64,000 nt of DNA from Flaccisagitta enflata (Eukaryota; Chaetognatha; Sagittoidea; Aphragmophora): the NCBI GenBank assembly GCA_965153355.1, contig OZ231126.1:102176001-102240000 (forward strand). Reading direction: 5' to 3'. Of this stretch, positions 1 through 11,009 are shown piece by piece. The position numbers and the translations under genes are program-made. Under the pieces are notes generated by a model. It was not told the origin of the DNA, searched no databases, and saw only the letters and a program-made list of their open reading frames with translations. Every line of letters starts with the position of its first letter. Within the stretch, counting starts at the first letter, position 1.

Positions 1-165
1 TAAACAAACAATATCAACTGCCACAACAACAACCACACAACAAATTCACAACAACAACAACCACAATAACAACAACAACAACAACAATAAAGAACAATAA
101 TAACAACAACAACAACAAAAACAAAAACAAAAACAACAACAACAACAACAACAACTATGCCAAAC
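1..165. repeat. (CAA)n-rich microsatellite
   Basis: Imperfect CAA/CAAA tract with scattered AAT interruptions, cut by the window edge. A short (GTT)8 run at 237-260 is complementary to it, so the two could pair as a hairpin around 150-260. No coding potential. Confidence 0.85.
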
Positions 166-304
166 AACAGTGTGGTATTGTGGTGATGTTATATTGTAGT
201 TTTGTGGTATCTATTGCATTAGCTTACACCAGAGAGTTGTTGTTGTTGTTGTTGTTGTTATGACCTGTGGTAAACCACATTTAGTATATTTTATACCACA
301 CAAC

Positions 305-432
305 TTCCGTGGTATTACCACATGAGATCCGTGGTATTACCACACAAGGTCTGTGGTATTACCACATAAGGTCCGTGGTACTACCACATAAGATCTGTGG
401 TATTACCACAGAATGTCTGTGGTATTTGTGGT
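305..432. repeat. 22-bp tandem repeat built on a perfect palindrome
   Basis: About five consecutive 22-bp units, each holding GTGGTATTACCAC, an odd perfect palindrome, plus a variable spacer such as ATGAGATCC. Degenerate half units (GTGGTATTTGTGGTATG, ATACCACA) continue to about 610. Every unit can fold on itself or act as a symmetric protein-binding site. No ORF. Confidence 0.85.
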
Positions 433-867
433 ATGATTGTTAAACTGAGAGTAATACTGGCTTTATTCATTACCAATCAATGCAGTAACGTGTGTTGGTT
501 ACTTAAACATCATTATCCTGTGTATAGTATCAGTTGCACCAATGTGAAACCCAAAACACCGTTGTGGTAATTTGTGGTATACCATAAAATCGGTGTGGTA
601 TACCACATCCTTAATGTCACTTTTTCCCAGGATAAGTGGGCTGTGTAGGGTTGTCAGTGATATTCTACGAGGCAATTAAAAGCCTACATTTTGAAAAAAA
701 TTATGCCTCGGTATCTTACTGGTGATCCACAAAATTTTCACTCCTCATTTTGTCCTCTTGACTCGAACCGAAAGTTCTTGTAGACTGCTGGGGGAATGAT
801 GACCTCAACATGAGGACCACGACAACGCCTGACCACGTTGCTACGCCACCAATGTCTCACTTTGTCA

Positions 868-975
868 GTCTTCCGTCGCTGCGTCGGATTCTATCGTAGC
901 TGCGTCAAAATCCTTCGTTGCTGCGCCAGAATCCTTCGTAACTGCATCAGAGTTAATTCGTAGTCGCGCCACACA
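868..975 (-). repeat. Degenerate ~27-bp minisatellite
   Basis: Four diverged units of the type CTTCGTNGCTGCGNCAGAATC. On the minus strand they give a 9-residue repeat (D-A-A-T-K-D/E-S-D type) inside a 61-codon frame. Neither codon structure nor homology suggests a gene. Confidence 0.5.
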
Positions 976-1033
976 ATACACGAAGTCAATACATCGAATG
1001 TTCTTTCCTAGTTGTAATCTTGAGTCTTCTGTA

Positions 1034-2402
1034 CAGTAAGATGGGGGCAAAAACGACCTAGACTGGAGGATAGATTATAAATATCAAATTTTCATTTGAC
1101 TTATAAAAAAATCTAAAATTAATACTAAATAAAGGTTGCTTTATTGAGTGAACATGTATGCCTCTCTTTAACTAACTTGATTGTCTAAGAACTTGATTTT
1201 TAAAAAAGAAATTCAGTTTAATCAGATCTTGCAAAAACTTTTTCATGAATTCATAAAAAAAACAGCTTAATTTCATTATTCTTTGTAGTTTAGCAGCTAT
1301 GTTAAGTTTCACTAAAATACTAATTTGCATTATCATTTTTTTTAACATAAGCAATGGAGCACCGCTAGAGCGCACCTACCAATAGGGTATGCCCGCCTAG
1401 AAGACATTCAACCTTCTGTCCCACGAATGATTTATGGTTATTTCTTTATCGGCAATAAGGCAGCTTCACTATTAAGCATAATTTAACTCCATTTCTTGAA
1501 ATATGCTCTAGTGAAGCTAAACTGTAGCTATAAAATCTGAACAGTATCTGGGTCCGCAACGGAGGGGGTTAAAGATTACCTATTCCATAAGATCGCTATG
1601 GCCAAAAGATCGCTAACCCTGTTAAGTTCGCTGACACCGTAAGTCTATACATTTAGAGCCTCTATACTAAGTTTCATGCAAATCCGTTGAAAAATAACAA
1701 AGTTATGCACATTTTTCACTTTTAGGCTAGTAAGGTAGTAGGGTGGTAGGCTGGTTTAGATAAAATAGTGTGCATATGTTGAGTTCTTCCATTTAGAGAC
1801 TCCATACCAAGTTTCAACCAAATTGGTTAAAAAATGTCTAATCTATGCAAGTTTTTCACTTTTAGGCTGGTAAGCTAGTTGGTAAGACAGTTTGGCAGTT
1901 AGCATGCTCAAACATAAATAAATCACATACATGCGTTGAGTTCTTCCATTTAGAGACCCTATACCACATTTCAACCAAATCAGTTAAAAAATGCCACAGT
2001 TATGTACGTTTGTAACTTTAAGGCCGGTAGGCTGGTTGGGCCGGTCGGGTTAGTTGGTTCACAAAAATTGGATAGGATGTAAAGCGCCTTACCCACCAAA
2101 CATGAACCAAATTGGTCAAAGCATAAAAAAGTTATTCATTTTTTAAAATCCGTAACAACAATGACAACAATGACGACACCCACCCGCCTTGAATCATAGT
2201 CCACGTCAGAATGATATTCCGTCGCAGACAAAAATAGTGTGATTAAACTGATGTTTTTTTCTAAAATTAAGAAAAGCAAACTTATTCAGTTATTAAAGCA
2301 ATTTTTAATTAACATAGATCTCAAACTATTCGAGAATAAGATAAAATTTAAATACGTAAAATTGATCCTCCAGTCTAGGTTGTCTTTGCTCCCAATATGC
2401 TG
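1034..2402. mobile_element. Fold-back MITE A, TA-flanked, with inserted repeat
   Basis: Terminal inverted repeats of roughly 170 bp. The left tip reads CAGTAAGATGGGGGCAAA and the right tip is the inverse of CAGCATATTGGGAGCAAAG. Both are flanked by TA (1,032-1,033 and 2,403-2,404). The sub-terminal box CCTAGACTGGAGGAT is present at both ends. The interior (about 1,545-2,185) is an unrelated repeat, so this copy has been enlarged by an insertion. A TA duplication and CAGT tip suggest Tc1/mariner-type mobilisation, but there is no transposase. Confidence 0.75.
1545..2185 (-). repeat. Dispersed ~150-bp unit family X, minus orientation
   Basis: Several diverged units of a sequence also found in opposite orientation at 59,400-61,095. 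Shared words include TTTCACTTTTAGGCTGGTA, CATTTAGAGACTCCATACC and GGTCCGCAACGGAGGGGG. The 1,545-1,740 part is nearly colinear with the inverse of 60,900-61,097. No open frame. Confidence 0.8.
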
Positions 2403-2500
2403 TAGCTTCTACCAAAATCATGATTCATCTGGCTTGGGTAGCTAATTCTATGGTAATTTTCAGTGAATCATAATACAAAAAAATTTAAACTTCCAATCCT

Positions 2501-2746
2501 TTTTAGTTGCGGACACGCAAATCTATAAGAGGCTTTTTTGTCCATTGGTTTGTAAGTCCATCAGTCCGTTTGTCCATTGCGTCGGGGGTCACTGAGTTGA
2601 AAAGTGGGAAAACGAGCGTTTTTGAAAACGAGCGTTTTTGAAACTTTGTGTATGTTTGAGGTTAGGGGATAGATTGGAGTGTGGATGGGGGTAGGATGCT
2701 CCTGCCCACCCACCTGCAACCATATTGTGACCCTGAGTCACTTGTT
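2501..2746 (-). mobile_element. Hairpin-tailed element (HTE), GTTGCGGAC subfamily
   Basis: Read on the minus strand, the head is ACAAGTGACTCAGGGTCAC followed by GGTTGCAGGTGGGTGGGC. The tail hairpin region at the low-coordinate end reads TTTTAGTTGCGGACACGCAA on the plus strand. A degenerate GTCC/GTCA run lies inside. Same plan as 52,080-52,338, slightly eroded. Confidence 0.65.
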
Positions 2747-2782
2747 ACAACATCCAACCTTTGACCTACTCCCCACCACATA

Positions 2783-3361
2783 CAGTTCAATGGGAGCAAT
2801 GATGACATAGACTGGAGGATAGATTTTAAGTATCTTAATTTCATTTGTATCATAAAATATTTAGATCTATGCTAATTAAAGGTTGCTCTATTGAGTGAAT
2901 GCATTTGCGTCTCTTACCACTAACCACTTTCATTAGATCAGGCGAAAAATTTCATATAATTAAGAAAAAAAAATCAACTCAATCAAACCATTTTTACAGG
3001 TTTTACAGCTATGTCTAATAAATAAAAGTTATGCAAATTAATATTTGTGCAAAACTTAAAATGGCTATAAAACCTGTAAAAATAGGGACCTTGAGCTGAT
3101 TCTTTTTTAAAACCACCCAATTGAGCTGATTCTTATTTCAAAACTATATAAAATTTTTCACCTGATCTATTGAGATAGGTTAGAACTTTGAAAAATAAAG
3201 TTTTTATGAGGTCAAGTCGCATGTTGAAGTTTGAGAGATGCAAACATTTTCACTCAAAAAAACAACCTTTAATCACTCTAGATCTCAAATATTTTCTAAT
3301 ACAAACAAAATTAAGGTACTTAAAATCTATCCTCCAGTCTAGGTCGTCATTGCTCCCATCG
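2783..3361. mobile_element. Fold-back MITE B
   Basis: Near-palindromic ~580-bp element. The left end CAGTTCAATGGGAGCAATGA and right end TCATTGCTCCCATCG are inverted, as are the adjacent boxes TAGACTGGAGGATAGATTTT. A TA precedes the left tip; the right tip is shortened, with TA at 3,362-3,363. It shares tips and sub-terminal boxes with element A and the box with element C. Confidence 0.75.
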
Positions 3362-3362
3362 T

Positions 3363-4360
3363 AAAACAAACTCAAAAAAAATTAAGAACATTCCTAATTG
3401 AAGGTTAAAAACTGTGTTTAAATTAGGAACAATTCAAGAACATTCAAGTCTTGAAACTGTCAAAAATTTAAGAATATTACCTTGCCAAAAAGTGACGTTC
3501 TTATAAAAAAAGTGTACAGTACATATTATTTGGAAGCGTTAAATCAAAGGAAAGAGACAGTTGCAATATATTGCATTACTAATGAAATAAATGCAGTGTC
3601 CATAATTATCAAATGTTTTGCTTTTGGTTGCAGACTAGCGACTATAGAGTTCCAAAGTGCATAAAACGCGCATTTCTGCCCCTGCCCATCCGTCCGCGAC
3701 TTGTATTGCCCTGCACAAATGCAGGACCGCCCTTGCTTTTATATCCACATGATTATGCAAACCCGTCCGTCCAACTGTCTGTCTTCTCCCCAACCTACTT
3801 ATCTCACTATCATCACAACCTCCCGCTCTAGAAAATAGTAACTAAATTATTGTACCTCATAAATTGTCATCATGTACTTCATTTACTGAGTGATTTGTGT
3901 TTGTTTGTGCTTTCTTGAATTTTTCTATTGTGATTATGATACATACATGTTTTTCATGCTTAATTTTTGAAATATCTATCTTTCTTGGTGGATTATTTCT
4001 TATTTTTTAGATGAATAACGAGTTGCTTTAGCTTCACTGCTATAATCTAGAGCACGATTTAGATAAATTTAGTAATAGTTGATTTGTTTCTTATAGCATT
4101 GGTGAAAAGAATAAAGTGAGGCTTTTAAAAATTACTGTTATTATGATAAGCATAGATAATGCTTGTGTCGTGAGATTGTAAAGTCAGAGAGATGAGATAT
4201 ATATGAGAGCAGAAGAGAGAGAAACAGTATATATATATATATGATGAGCATATGAGAATTGTAAAAATGCAAAAATAGCATTTTTTGAACAGACTGTGAA
4301 TGACAGCTTAAAAATTTCTTGTAGGCGTAAGATTCAACTAAGAGATAAGAGGTAGAAAGA
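3363..4360. other. AT-rich stretch without recognisable gene
   Basis: No credible ORF or repeat array. A worn HTE-like head remnant (CTGCCCATCCGTCCGCGACT) lies near 3,682-3,700. Short (TA)n and GA tracts occur near 4,200-4,240. Confidence 0.5.
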
Positions 4361-4361
4361 A

Positions 4362-4570
4362 AGAGTGGTAAGAGCAGAGAGAGAGAGAGAGAGAGAGAGA
4401 ACAAAGAATGATAAAATAGACAATGTTATAAAGCTTGGTAAGGTAATGATTGAGAGCAGAGAGAGCAGAGAGAGAGAAGAGAGAGAGAGAGAGACGGAGA
4501 GAGAGGTGAGAATGAGGAGAGCTGAAAAAATTGCCCTGCAATTGCCTCCCAGTTGCAAGTGGAAACAACT

Positions 4571-4631
<61 letters not shown>

Positions 4632-4700
4632 AGAGAAAGAGAAAGAGAAAGAGAAAGTGAGAGAGAGAGAGAGCGAGAGAGCAAGAGAGAGATACTGATA
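4362..4700. repeat. (GA)n and GAGAAA tracts
   Basis: Three GA runs separated by short unique DNA, the longest at about 4,573-4,622, grading into GAGAAA hexamers. A further (GA)n at 4,979-5,022 passes into GACA tetramers. Long Ser/Leu and Arg/Glu frames here are translation artefacts. Confidence 0.9.
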
Positions 4701-4702
4701 CT

Positions 4703-4974
4703 GATAATTTTATACCACGAGACAAAGGTGTCTAAGGGCATCATGAAGTCAGACATTTCAAACATATGAGAGGAGTATCGATTTTTTCTTTTGTTTCTTT
4801 CGTTTTGTGTAGCTTGCTCGAACAAAGATGACTTCGTAATTTCTTCGTTCTTCCGCCTGTCTTTTGTCTACGGTTTATTCTTTGTCTTTTGTTCTTTGAT
4901 GATATGGGGGGAGAGGGTGCTAACGGCTCAGCGCACAGACTAACGGACAAACAGACACATCCAGGCCCAGACGC

Positions 4975-5038
<64 letters not shown>

Positions 5039-5100
5039 TACAGACGGAGATGTCCCGCGTCCTCCAGCCATGAATTTCCCTGATGCCGAAGACGCCGTAT
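4703..5100. other. Unique spacer before the GTT mega-array
   Basis: Apart from the (GA)n tract at 4,979-5,022, nothing recognisable. No ORF of convincing composition. Confidence 0.4.
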
Positions 5101-5194
5101 CGTTGTCCAAGTTGTTTAGCTTCTTCCGGCTTGGGAGAGGCTGTCCAGGGTTGCGTGTTGACGAGACTTCATGCTGCTGCTGTTGTAATCGTGG

Positions 5195-5288
<94 letters not shown>

Positions 5289-5383
5289 GTTGTTGTATTT
5301 CAAGACAGTGGCCAAGGGTTGCGTGTTGACGAATCTTCCTGCTACTGTTGTTGTAATCGTGGTTGTTGCTGTTGTTGTTGTTT

Positions 5384-5435
<52 letters not shown>

Positions 5436-5476
5436 AGTAGTTGTTGTTGTTGTTGTTGTTGTTGTCATTCTTGTCG

Positions 5477-5508
<32 letters not shown>

Positions 5509-5554
5509 GGCGCAGCTGTTGGTGTCGATGGATTGGGCTTTTTGAGGCGTCCAA

Positions 5555-5735
5555 GACATGAAACAACGAGAGTAGGGAAGGACAGATAAGCGCAGTATCC
5601 ATGTTGCCCATTGACTCGGACAACATATAGTAAAAAGCACTACCTAGGCCCACCTGGAAGAAGTGTCCTGTTGGCCCCCAGTGGGCTAGCCTGGCGACGT
5701 AAGGCTCCATGCCTATTGATGATGTGATGAGGAGT
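5555..5735 (+). repeat. SINE-like conserved module, copy 1
   Basis: A ~150-bp non-simple block, closely followed by (GTT)n, that aligns with 5,930-6,110, 19,545-19,690 and 19,915-20,075. Conserved words are AGCGCAG, TTGACTCGGACAACATA, GCCCACCTGG and AGTGGGCT. GCCCACCTGG and the CCCAGTGGGC further on can form a stem. No clear Pol III A/B boxes were found. It may be a small-RNA-derived retroposon with a GTT tail, but function is unknown. Confidence 0.6.
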
Positions 5736-5753
5736 TAAGCGGGTCCGGAAAGA

Positions 5754-5845
<92 letters not shown>

Positions 5846-5929
5846 TGTTCTTTGCTGTTGTTCTTGCTGCTGCATCCTTGTTGACTTTAATTTGGATTAT
5901 CCAGCGGCGGACATTTGACTTGCCCGTGG

Positions 5930-6110
5930 TGATACCAACATGTTGAGTGAGGGAATGAGGAAAGACAAATGAGCGCAGAACCGATGTTGTCCGTTGACTC
6001 GGACAACATATACTAGAAGCTCAATTCAAGCCCACCTGGAGAGAACCTCCTGTTTGCTTCCAGTAGGCGTTCCTAGTTACGACTTGAGGCTCCGTTTCGT
6101 TATTGATGCC
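5930..6110 (+). repeat. SINE-like conserved module, copy 2
   Basis: Second copy, again followed within about 50 bp by (GTT)n. It holds the perfect stem GTTGTCCG/CGGACAAC around the loop TTGACT, then AGCCCACCTGGAG. Divergence from copy 1 is moderate, so this is not a recent local duplication. Confidence 0.6.
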
Positions 6111-6156
6111 GTAATTGCATTGTGGCAGCTTCCGCCCTTGTTTATTCTGCTTGTGA

Positions 6157-6229
<73 letters not shown>

Positions 6230-6339
6230 ATGTTGTTGTTGTTATGTTGTTGTTGTTATGTTGTTGTTGTTATGTTGTTGTTGTTATGTTGTTGTTGTTA
6301 TGTTGTTGTTGTTGTGTTGTTGTTGTTGTTGTTGTTGTT

Positions 6340-6405
<66 letters not shown>

Positions 6406-6422
6406 GATACATTTCGAGACCG

Positions 6423-6505
<83 letters not shown>

Positions 6506-6592
6506 CTTGCTGTTGTTGTCGCTTTGATATATTTTGCGACCGCGGTCCAGGGTTGCGTGATGACGAATATTCCTGCTACTGTTGTTGTAATT

Positions 6593-6653
<61 letters not shown>

Positions 6654-6750
6654 TTGTTGCTGCTGTTGTTGTAGCTGTTGTTGCTGCTGTTGTTGTTGCT
6701 GCCCTTATTGTTGATGTTTTTGTTTGCTGTTTCCCCTTATTTTTATTGTT

Positions 6751-7703
6751 TTATGTTCCAATGATATCAAGCAGCGACTCATTTTCATTGATGTGTTGCA
6801 CTGCTTTGTACTCATCAATTAACTTGTTAATTAATGGAGAGACGCCTTTCATCGCAGTCAGCCGTTTCTTAGCGAAGGAAATGAGATGGCTTTTAATTCT
6901 TGGCATTCCTGAGTAGTCATGTAGATCCTTTATGGCGATATAGGAAGGAGTCTTGAGAATTACTTGTAGTGCTTGGTTTTGTAAGAGCTGGAGCTTTTCA
7001 AGATGATTCTCCGCCGCATTTATGACGCAAAGACTCGCATATTCAAAAACCGATCTTATCGTGGCGTTATACACTTTTAGGAGATTTTCTGGTTTTGGAC
7101 GTTTGCTTAGTGCTGCCACTGAACGCAGAAGGTTTAGTCTTTTGTATCCTTTGGTGAGCATCTTTCGCGTTTGAGGCTCCCAGGTTAGGCGAGAATCAAA
7201 CAACACTCCCAGAAATTCCGCTTCGTTACATGGTTGAATTGATTCTTCAAACAGACATATTGCTAGACCGTTTTCCTCTACTTCATCTTTGTGTCGAGGG
7301 CATTTTGTAAAAAGCACAAGTTTGGATTTTGCAGGATTCAAGGATACTTGCCATCTTCGACACCATTCTTCAACTTTCTTAACCTCAGCTTGCAAATGTA
7401 TTTCCGCTGAGTGGACATCCTTTCTCGTCACCCACATGCCAATATCATCCGCATACTGCGACGCCGACGATGAATTAACATCAAGATTGTCAGTCAAGCC
7501 ATTTACAAAAATTAAGTAGAGGATTGGCGACAGAACACTCCCTTGAGGCGTGCCTGCTCTCAGATGGACCGTCTCTGACCAAACTCCGTTCACAAAGACT
7601 CTGAGGGTACGGCTATCTAGGAATGAGTGTAGTATGTTTTGGATCTGTTTTGAGAGACCGATGCGATTAATTTTGTACTTGAGCCCTTTTGTCCAAACCG
7701 CAT

Positions 7704-7706
<3 letters not shown>
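6751..7706 (-). pseudogene. Jockey/CR1-type LINE reverse transcriptase, 5'-truncated
   Basis: The minus-strand frame starts abruptly inside RT motif A (DAVW) next to a (GA)n tract and runs ~315 codons to a normal stop. In order: AGTPQGSVLSPILY (fingers/palm motif B), QYADDIGMW (catalytic motif C), LNPAKSKLVLFTK (motif D), EAEFLGVLFDSRLTW (motif E/thumb), then the connection domain typical of Jockey/CR1-group ORF2. The catalytic YADD pair is intact. The endonuclease domain, first aspartate region and ORF1 are missing, so it is a dead fragment. Past the stop, a short A-rich 3' flank (AATAAAAATAAGGGG) runs into the CAA strand of the array. Product: LINE reverse transcriptase used for target-primed reverse transcription. 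Subfamily not resolved. Confidence 0.92.
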
Positions 7707-7798
<92 letters not shown>

Positions 7799-7821
7799 AA
7801 AAGAATTGCATGATTACCTCT

Positions 7822-7866
<45 letters not shown>
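7706..7866. repeat. (GA)n arrays at the LINE break
   Basis: (GA)~46 at 7,706-7,797, a 28-bp spacer, then (GA)~19. The first array abuts the truncated LINE coding sequence exactly at RT motif A. Confidence 0.95.
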
Positions 7867-7870
<4 letters not shown>

Positions 7871-8115
7871 CAGAGAGGAACATTGTATTGTATTTGCCCC
7901 GCGAATGCTCCCGGGGCACATTCTATTGAGGACTTTGTTTTCATCAATATCCTTTCAACTGTGACAAATAAGGAAAGAAAACACATGTCCTGTAGTTAAT
8001 TCAGTTCACCAAAGCTCCCGATGTCATTGCTAAATCACGTTTGGCGGCCTAAAAAAATCGCCCCCCAAATTGCCCCAAAAATCGGTCACAAATTCCGCGG
8101 GGCGATCCAATGACA
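7867..8115. other. Unique spacer between the LINE and the satellite
   Basis: No ORF. The 8,040-8,110 part is a GC-rich, C-run-bearing stretch (ATCGCCCCCCAAATTGCCCC). Confidence 0.4.
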
Positions 8116-8119
8116 CCCT

Positions 8120-10875
8120 GAAGTACCCTATAATCTAAGATAGGGGTCTGCTAGATCTAGTTGGGGTCTGATGGAGATTATCCCCATTATAGTAAAGATG
8201 ATTCTGCCCATCATCTTTCCCTGTATAAGGAGGGGTCTGATAGATTTCATAGGGGTCTGATGGAGGTCATCCCCTTGATTAGAGAGTGGGGTCTGATAGA
8301 TTTAGTAGGGGTCTGATGGAGATCATCCCCATGACAGTAGAGTCTGCCCAATATCTCTTCATGTATGAGGAGGGGTCTGATAGATTTCATAGGGGTCTGT
8401 TGGAGGTCATCCCCGTGATTATAGATAGGGGTCTGATGGATCTTGTAGGGGTCTGATGGAGATCATCCCCATAATAGTTAAGTAGACTTTGCCCAATATC
8501 TCTCTATGTATGGGGAGGGGTCTGATAGATTTTATAAGGGTCTGATGGAGGTCATCCCTGTGATTATAGAAAGGGGTCTGATAGATTTAGTAGGGGTCTG
8601 ATGGGTATCATCCCCATGATAGTAAAGTAGAGTCTGCGCAATATCTCTCCATGTATGAGGAGGGGTCTGATAGATTTCATAGGGGTCTGTTGGAGGTCAT
8701 CCCTGTGATTATAGATAGGGGTCTGATGGATCTAGTAGGGGTCTGATGGAGATCATCCCTATGATTGTAAAGTAGAGTTGGCACATTATCTCTTGATGTA
8801 TAAGGAGGGGTCTGATAGATTTCATGGGGGTCTGATGGAGGTCATCCCTGTAACTATAGATAGGGGTCTTCTAGATTGGGTAGGGGTCTGATGGAGATCA
8901 TCCCTATGATAGTAATGATGATTCTGCCCATCATCTTTCCCTGTATAAGGAGGGGTCTGATAAATTTCATAGGGGTCTGATGGAGGTCATCCCCTTGATT
9001 AGAGAGTGGGGTCTGATGGATTTAGTAGGGGTCTGATGGAGATCATCCCCATGACAGTAAAGAAGTCTGCCGAATATCTCTCCATGCATGAGGAGGGGTT
9101 TGATATATTTCATAGGGGTCTGTGGGAGGTCATCCCTGTGATTATAGATAGGGGTCTGATAGATTTAGTAGGGGTCTTATGGGCATCATCCCTATGATAG
9201 TAAAGTAGAGTCTGCGCAATATCTCTCCATGTATGAGGAGGGGTCTGATAGATTTCATAGGGGTCTGTTGGAGGTCATCCCTGTGATTATAGATAGGGGT
9301 CTGATGGATCTAGTAGGGGTCTGATGGAGATCATCCCTATGATTGTAAAGTAGAGTTGGCACAATATCTCTTGATGTATAAGGAGGGGTCTGATAGATTT
9401 CATGGGGGTCTGATGGAGGTCATCCCTGTAACTATAGATTGGGGTCTGCAAGATTGGGTAGGGGTCTGATGGAGATCATCCCCATGATAGTAAAGATGAT
9501 TCTGCCCATCATCTTTCCCTGTTTAAGGAGGGGTCTGATAGATTTCATGGGGGTCCGATGGAGGTCATCCCCTTGATTAGAGAGTGGGGTCTGATAGATT
9601 TAGTAGGGGTCTGATGGAGATCATCCCCATGACAGTAAAGTAGACTCTGCCCAATATCTCTCCATGTATGAGGAGGGGTCTGATATATTTCATAGGGGTC
9701 TGTTGGAGGTCATCCCCGTGATTATAGATAGGGGTCTGATAGATTTAGTAGGGGTCTGATGGGCATCATCCCCATGATAGTAAAGTAGAGTCTGCGCAAT
9801 ATCTCTCCATGTATGAGGAGGGGTCTGATAGATTTCATAGGGGTCTGTTGGAGGTCATCCCTGTGATTATAGATAGGGGTCTGATGGATCTAGTAGGGGT
9901 CTGATGGAGATCATCCCTATGATTGTAAAGTAGAGTCGGCACAATATCTCTTGATGTATAAGGAGGGGTCTGATAGATTTCATGAAGGTCTGATGGAGGT
10001 CATCCCTGTAACTATAGATTGGGGTCTGCTAGATCGGGTAGGGTCTGATGGAGATCATCCCCATGATAGTAAAGATGATTCTGCCCATCATCTTTCCCTG
10101 TATAAGGAGGGGTCTGATAGATTTCATGGGGGTCTGATGGAGGTCATCCCCTTGATTAGAGAGTGGGGTCTGATAGATTTAGTAGGGGTCTGATGGAGAT
10201 CATCCCCATGACAGTAGAGTCTGCCCAATATCTCTTCATGTATGAGGAGGGGTCTGATAGATTTCATAGGGGTCTGTTGGAGGTCATCCCCGTGATTATA
10301 GATAGGGGTCTGATGGATCTTGTAGGGGTCTGATGGAGATCATCCCCATAATAGTTAAGTAGACTTTGCCCAATATCTCTCCATGTATGGGGAGGGGTCT
10401 GATAGATTTTATAAGGGTCTGATGGAGGTCATCCCTGTGATTATAGAAAGGGGTCTGATAGATTTAGTAGGGGTCTGATGGGTATCATCCCCATGATAGT
10501 AAAGTAGAGTCTGCGCAATATCTCTCCATGTATGAGGAGGGGTCTGATAGATTTCATAGGGGTCTGATGGAGGTCATCCCTGTGATTATAGATGGGGGTC
10601 TGATGGATCTAGTAGGGGTCTGATGGAGATCATCCCCATGATTGTAAAGAAGAGTCTGCACATTCTCTCTTCATGTATAAGGAGGGGTCTGATAGATTTC
10701 ATGGGGGTCTGATGGAGGTCATCCCTGTGACTATAGATAGGGGTCTGCTAGATCCAGAAGGGGTCTGATGGAGGCCATCCCCAAATCTATAAAGCAGGGG
10801 TCTGATAGGGGTCTGTTACTCATCATCCCCTTCAACTAGCGATTTTCTTAGCAGAGGGGTCTGTTGGCTGAGGGG
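8120..10875. repeat. ~145-bp satellite, about 19 monomers, with higher-order repeats
   Basis: Each monomer has two to three GGGGTCTGATNGA boxes alternating with GGTCATCCC or GATCATCCC and a linker such as TAGTAAAGTAGAGTCTGC. Higher-order structure is visible: ATGACAGTAG at 8,331 recurs at 10,208 (offset 1,877 bp, about 13 monomers), and roughly 300 bp downstream stay almost identical. Linker variants (GATGATTCTGCCCATC near 8,200, 8,930, 9,490, 10,075) mark sub-arrays. No ORF of note. Confidence 0.95.
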
Positions 10876-10904
10876 TCTGATAAAACACAAAAACCTGTAT
10901 AGCA

Positions 10905-11005
10905 CTGTTGCTGAACTGGCGTTCATTCCCCGTTGCTGAACGCACCCAGATTTGCTGGCGGACTACCTGCTCCATTCACAGGCTTGCTCACTCACTTTGC
11001 TCATA
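10905..11005. repeat. Family Y fragment
   Basis: GCGTTCATTCCCCGTTGCTGAA through GGCTTGCTCACTCACTTTGCTC matches 30,515-30,640 and, at the second box, 61,575-61,610. Only part of the element is present. Confidence 0.6.
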
Positions 11006-11009
11006 GCCT

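Larger units (their letters stand above)
5120..6720. repeat. (GTT)n mega-array with embedded ~65-bp higher-order unit
   Basis: Long GTT runs (about 5,194-5,287, 5,370-5,515, 5,754-5,845, 6,158-6,405, 6,422-6,505) and a (GTTGTC)n hexamer run at about 6,595-6,650. A non-simple segment with GGGTTGCGTGNTGACGANNCTTC recurs at about 5,150, 5,318 and 6,550, each time followed by a tract like GCTACTGTTGTTGTAAT, so parts of the array were duplicated as larger blocks. Poly-Val/Leu/Cys/Asn frames here are not genes. Confidence 0.95.

Noticed and set aside
4334-4825. Long Ser/Leu- and Arg/Glu-rich open frames over GA tracts (also 7,550, 13,885, 44,444, 51,129)
   Set aside because: Pure translations of (GA)n on either strand, no non-repeat domain.
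5555-5735. SINE-like module as 5S rRNA, tRNA or U-snRNA gene
   Set aside because: I could not match the conserved words to any of these; left as an unclassified repeat.
7289-7519. Plus-strand frames opposite the LINE and Ty3/gypsy fragments (also 12,441, 13,140)
   Set aside because: Antisense shadows of recognisable minus-strand RT coding.
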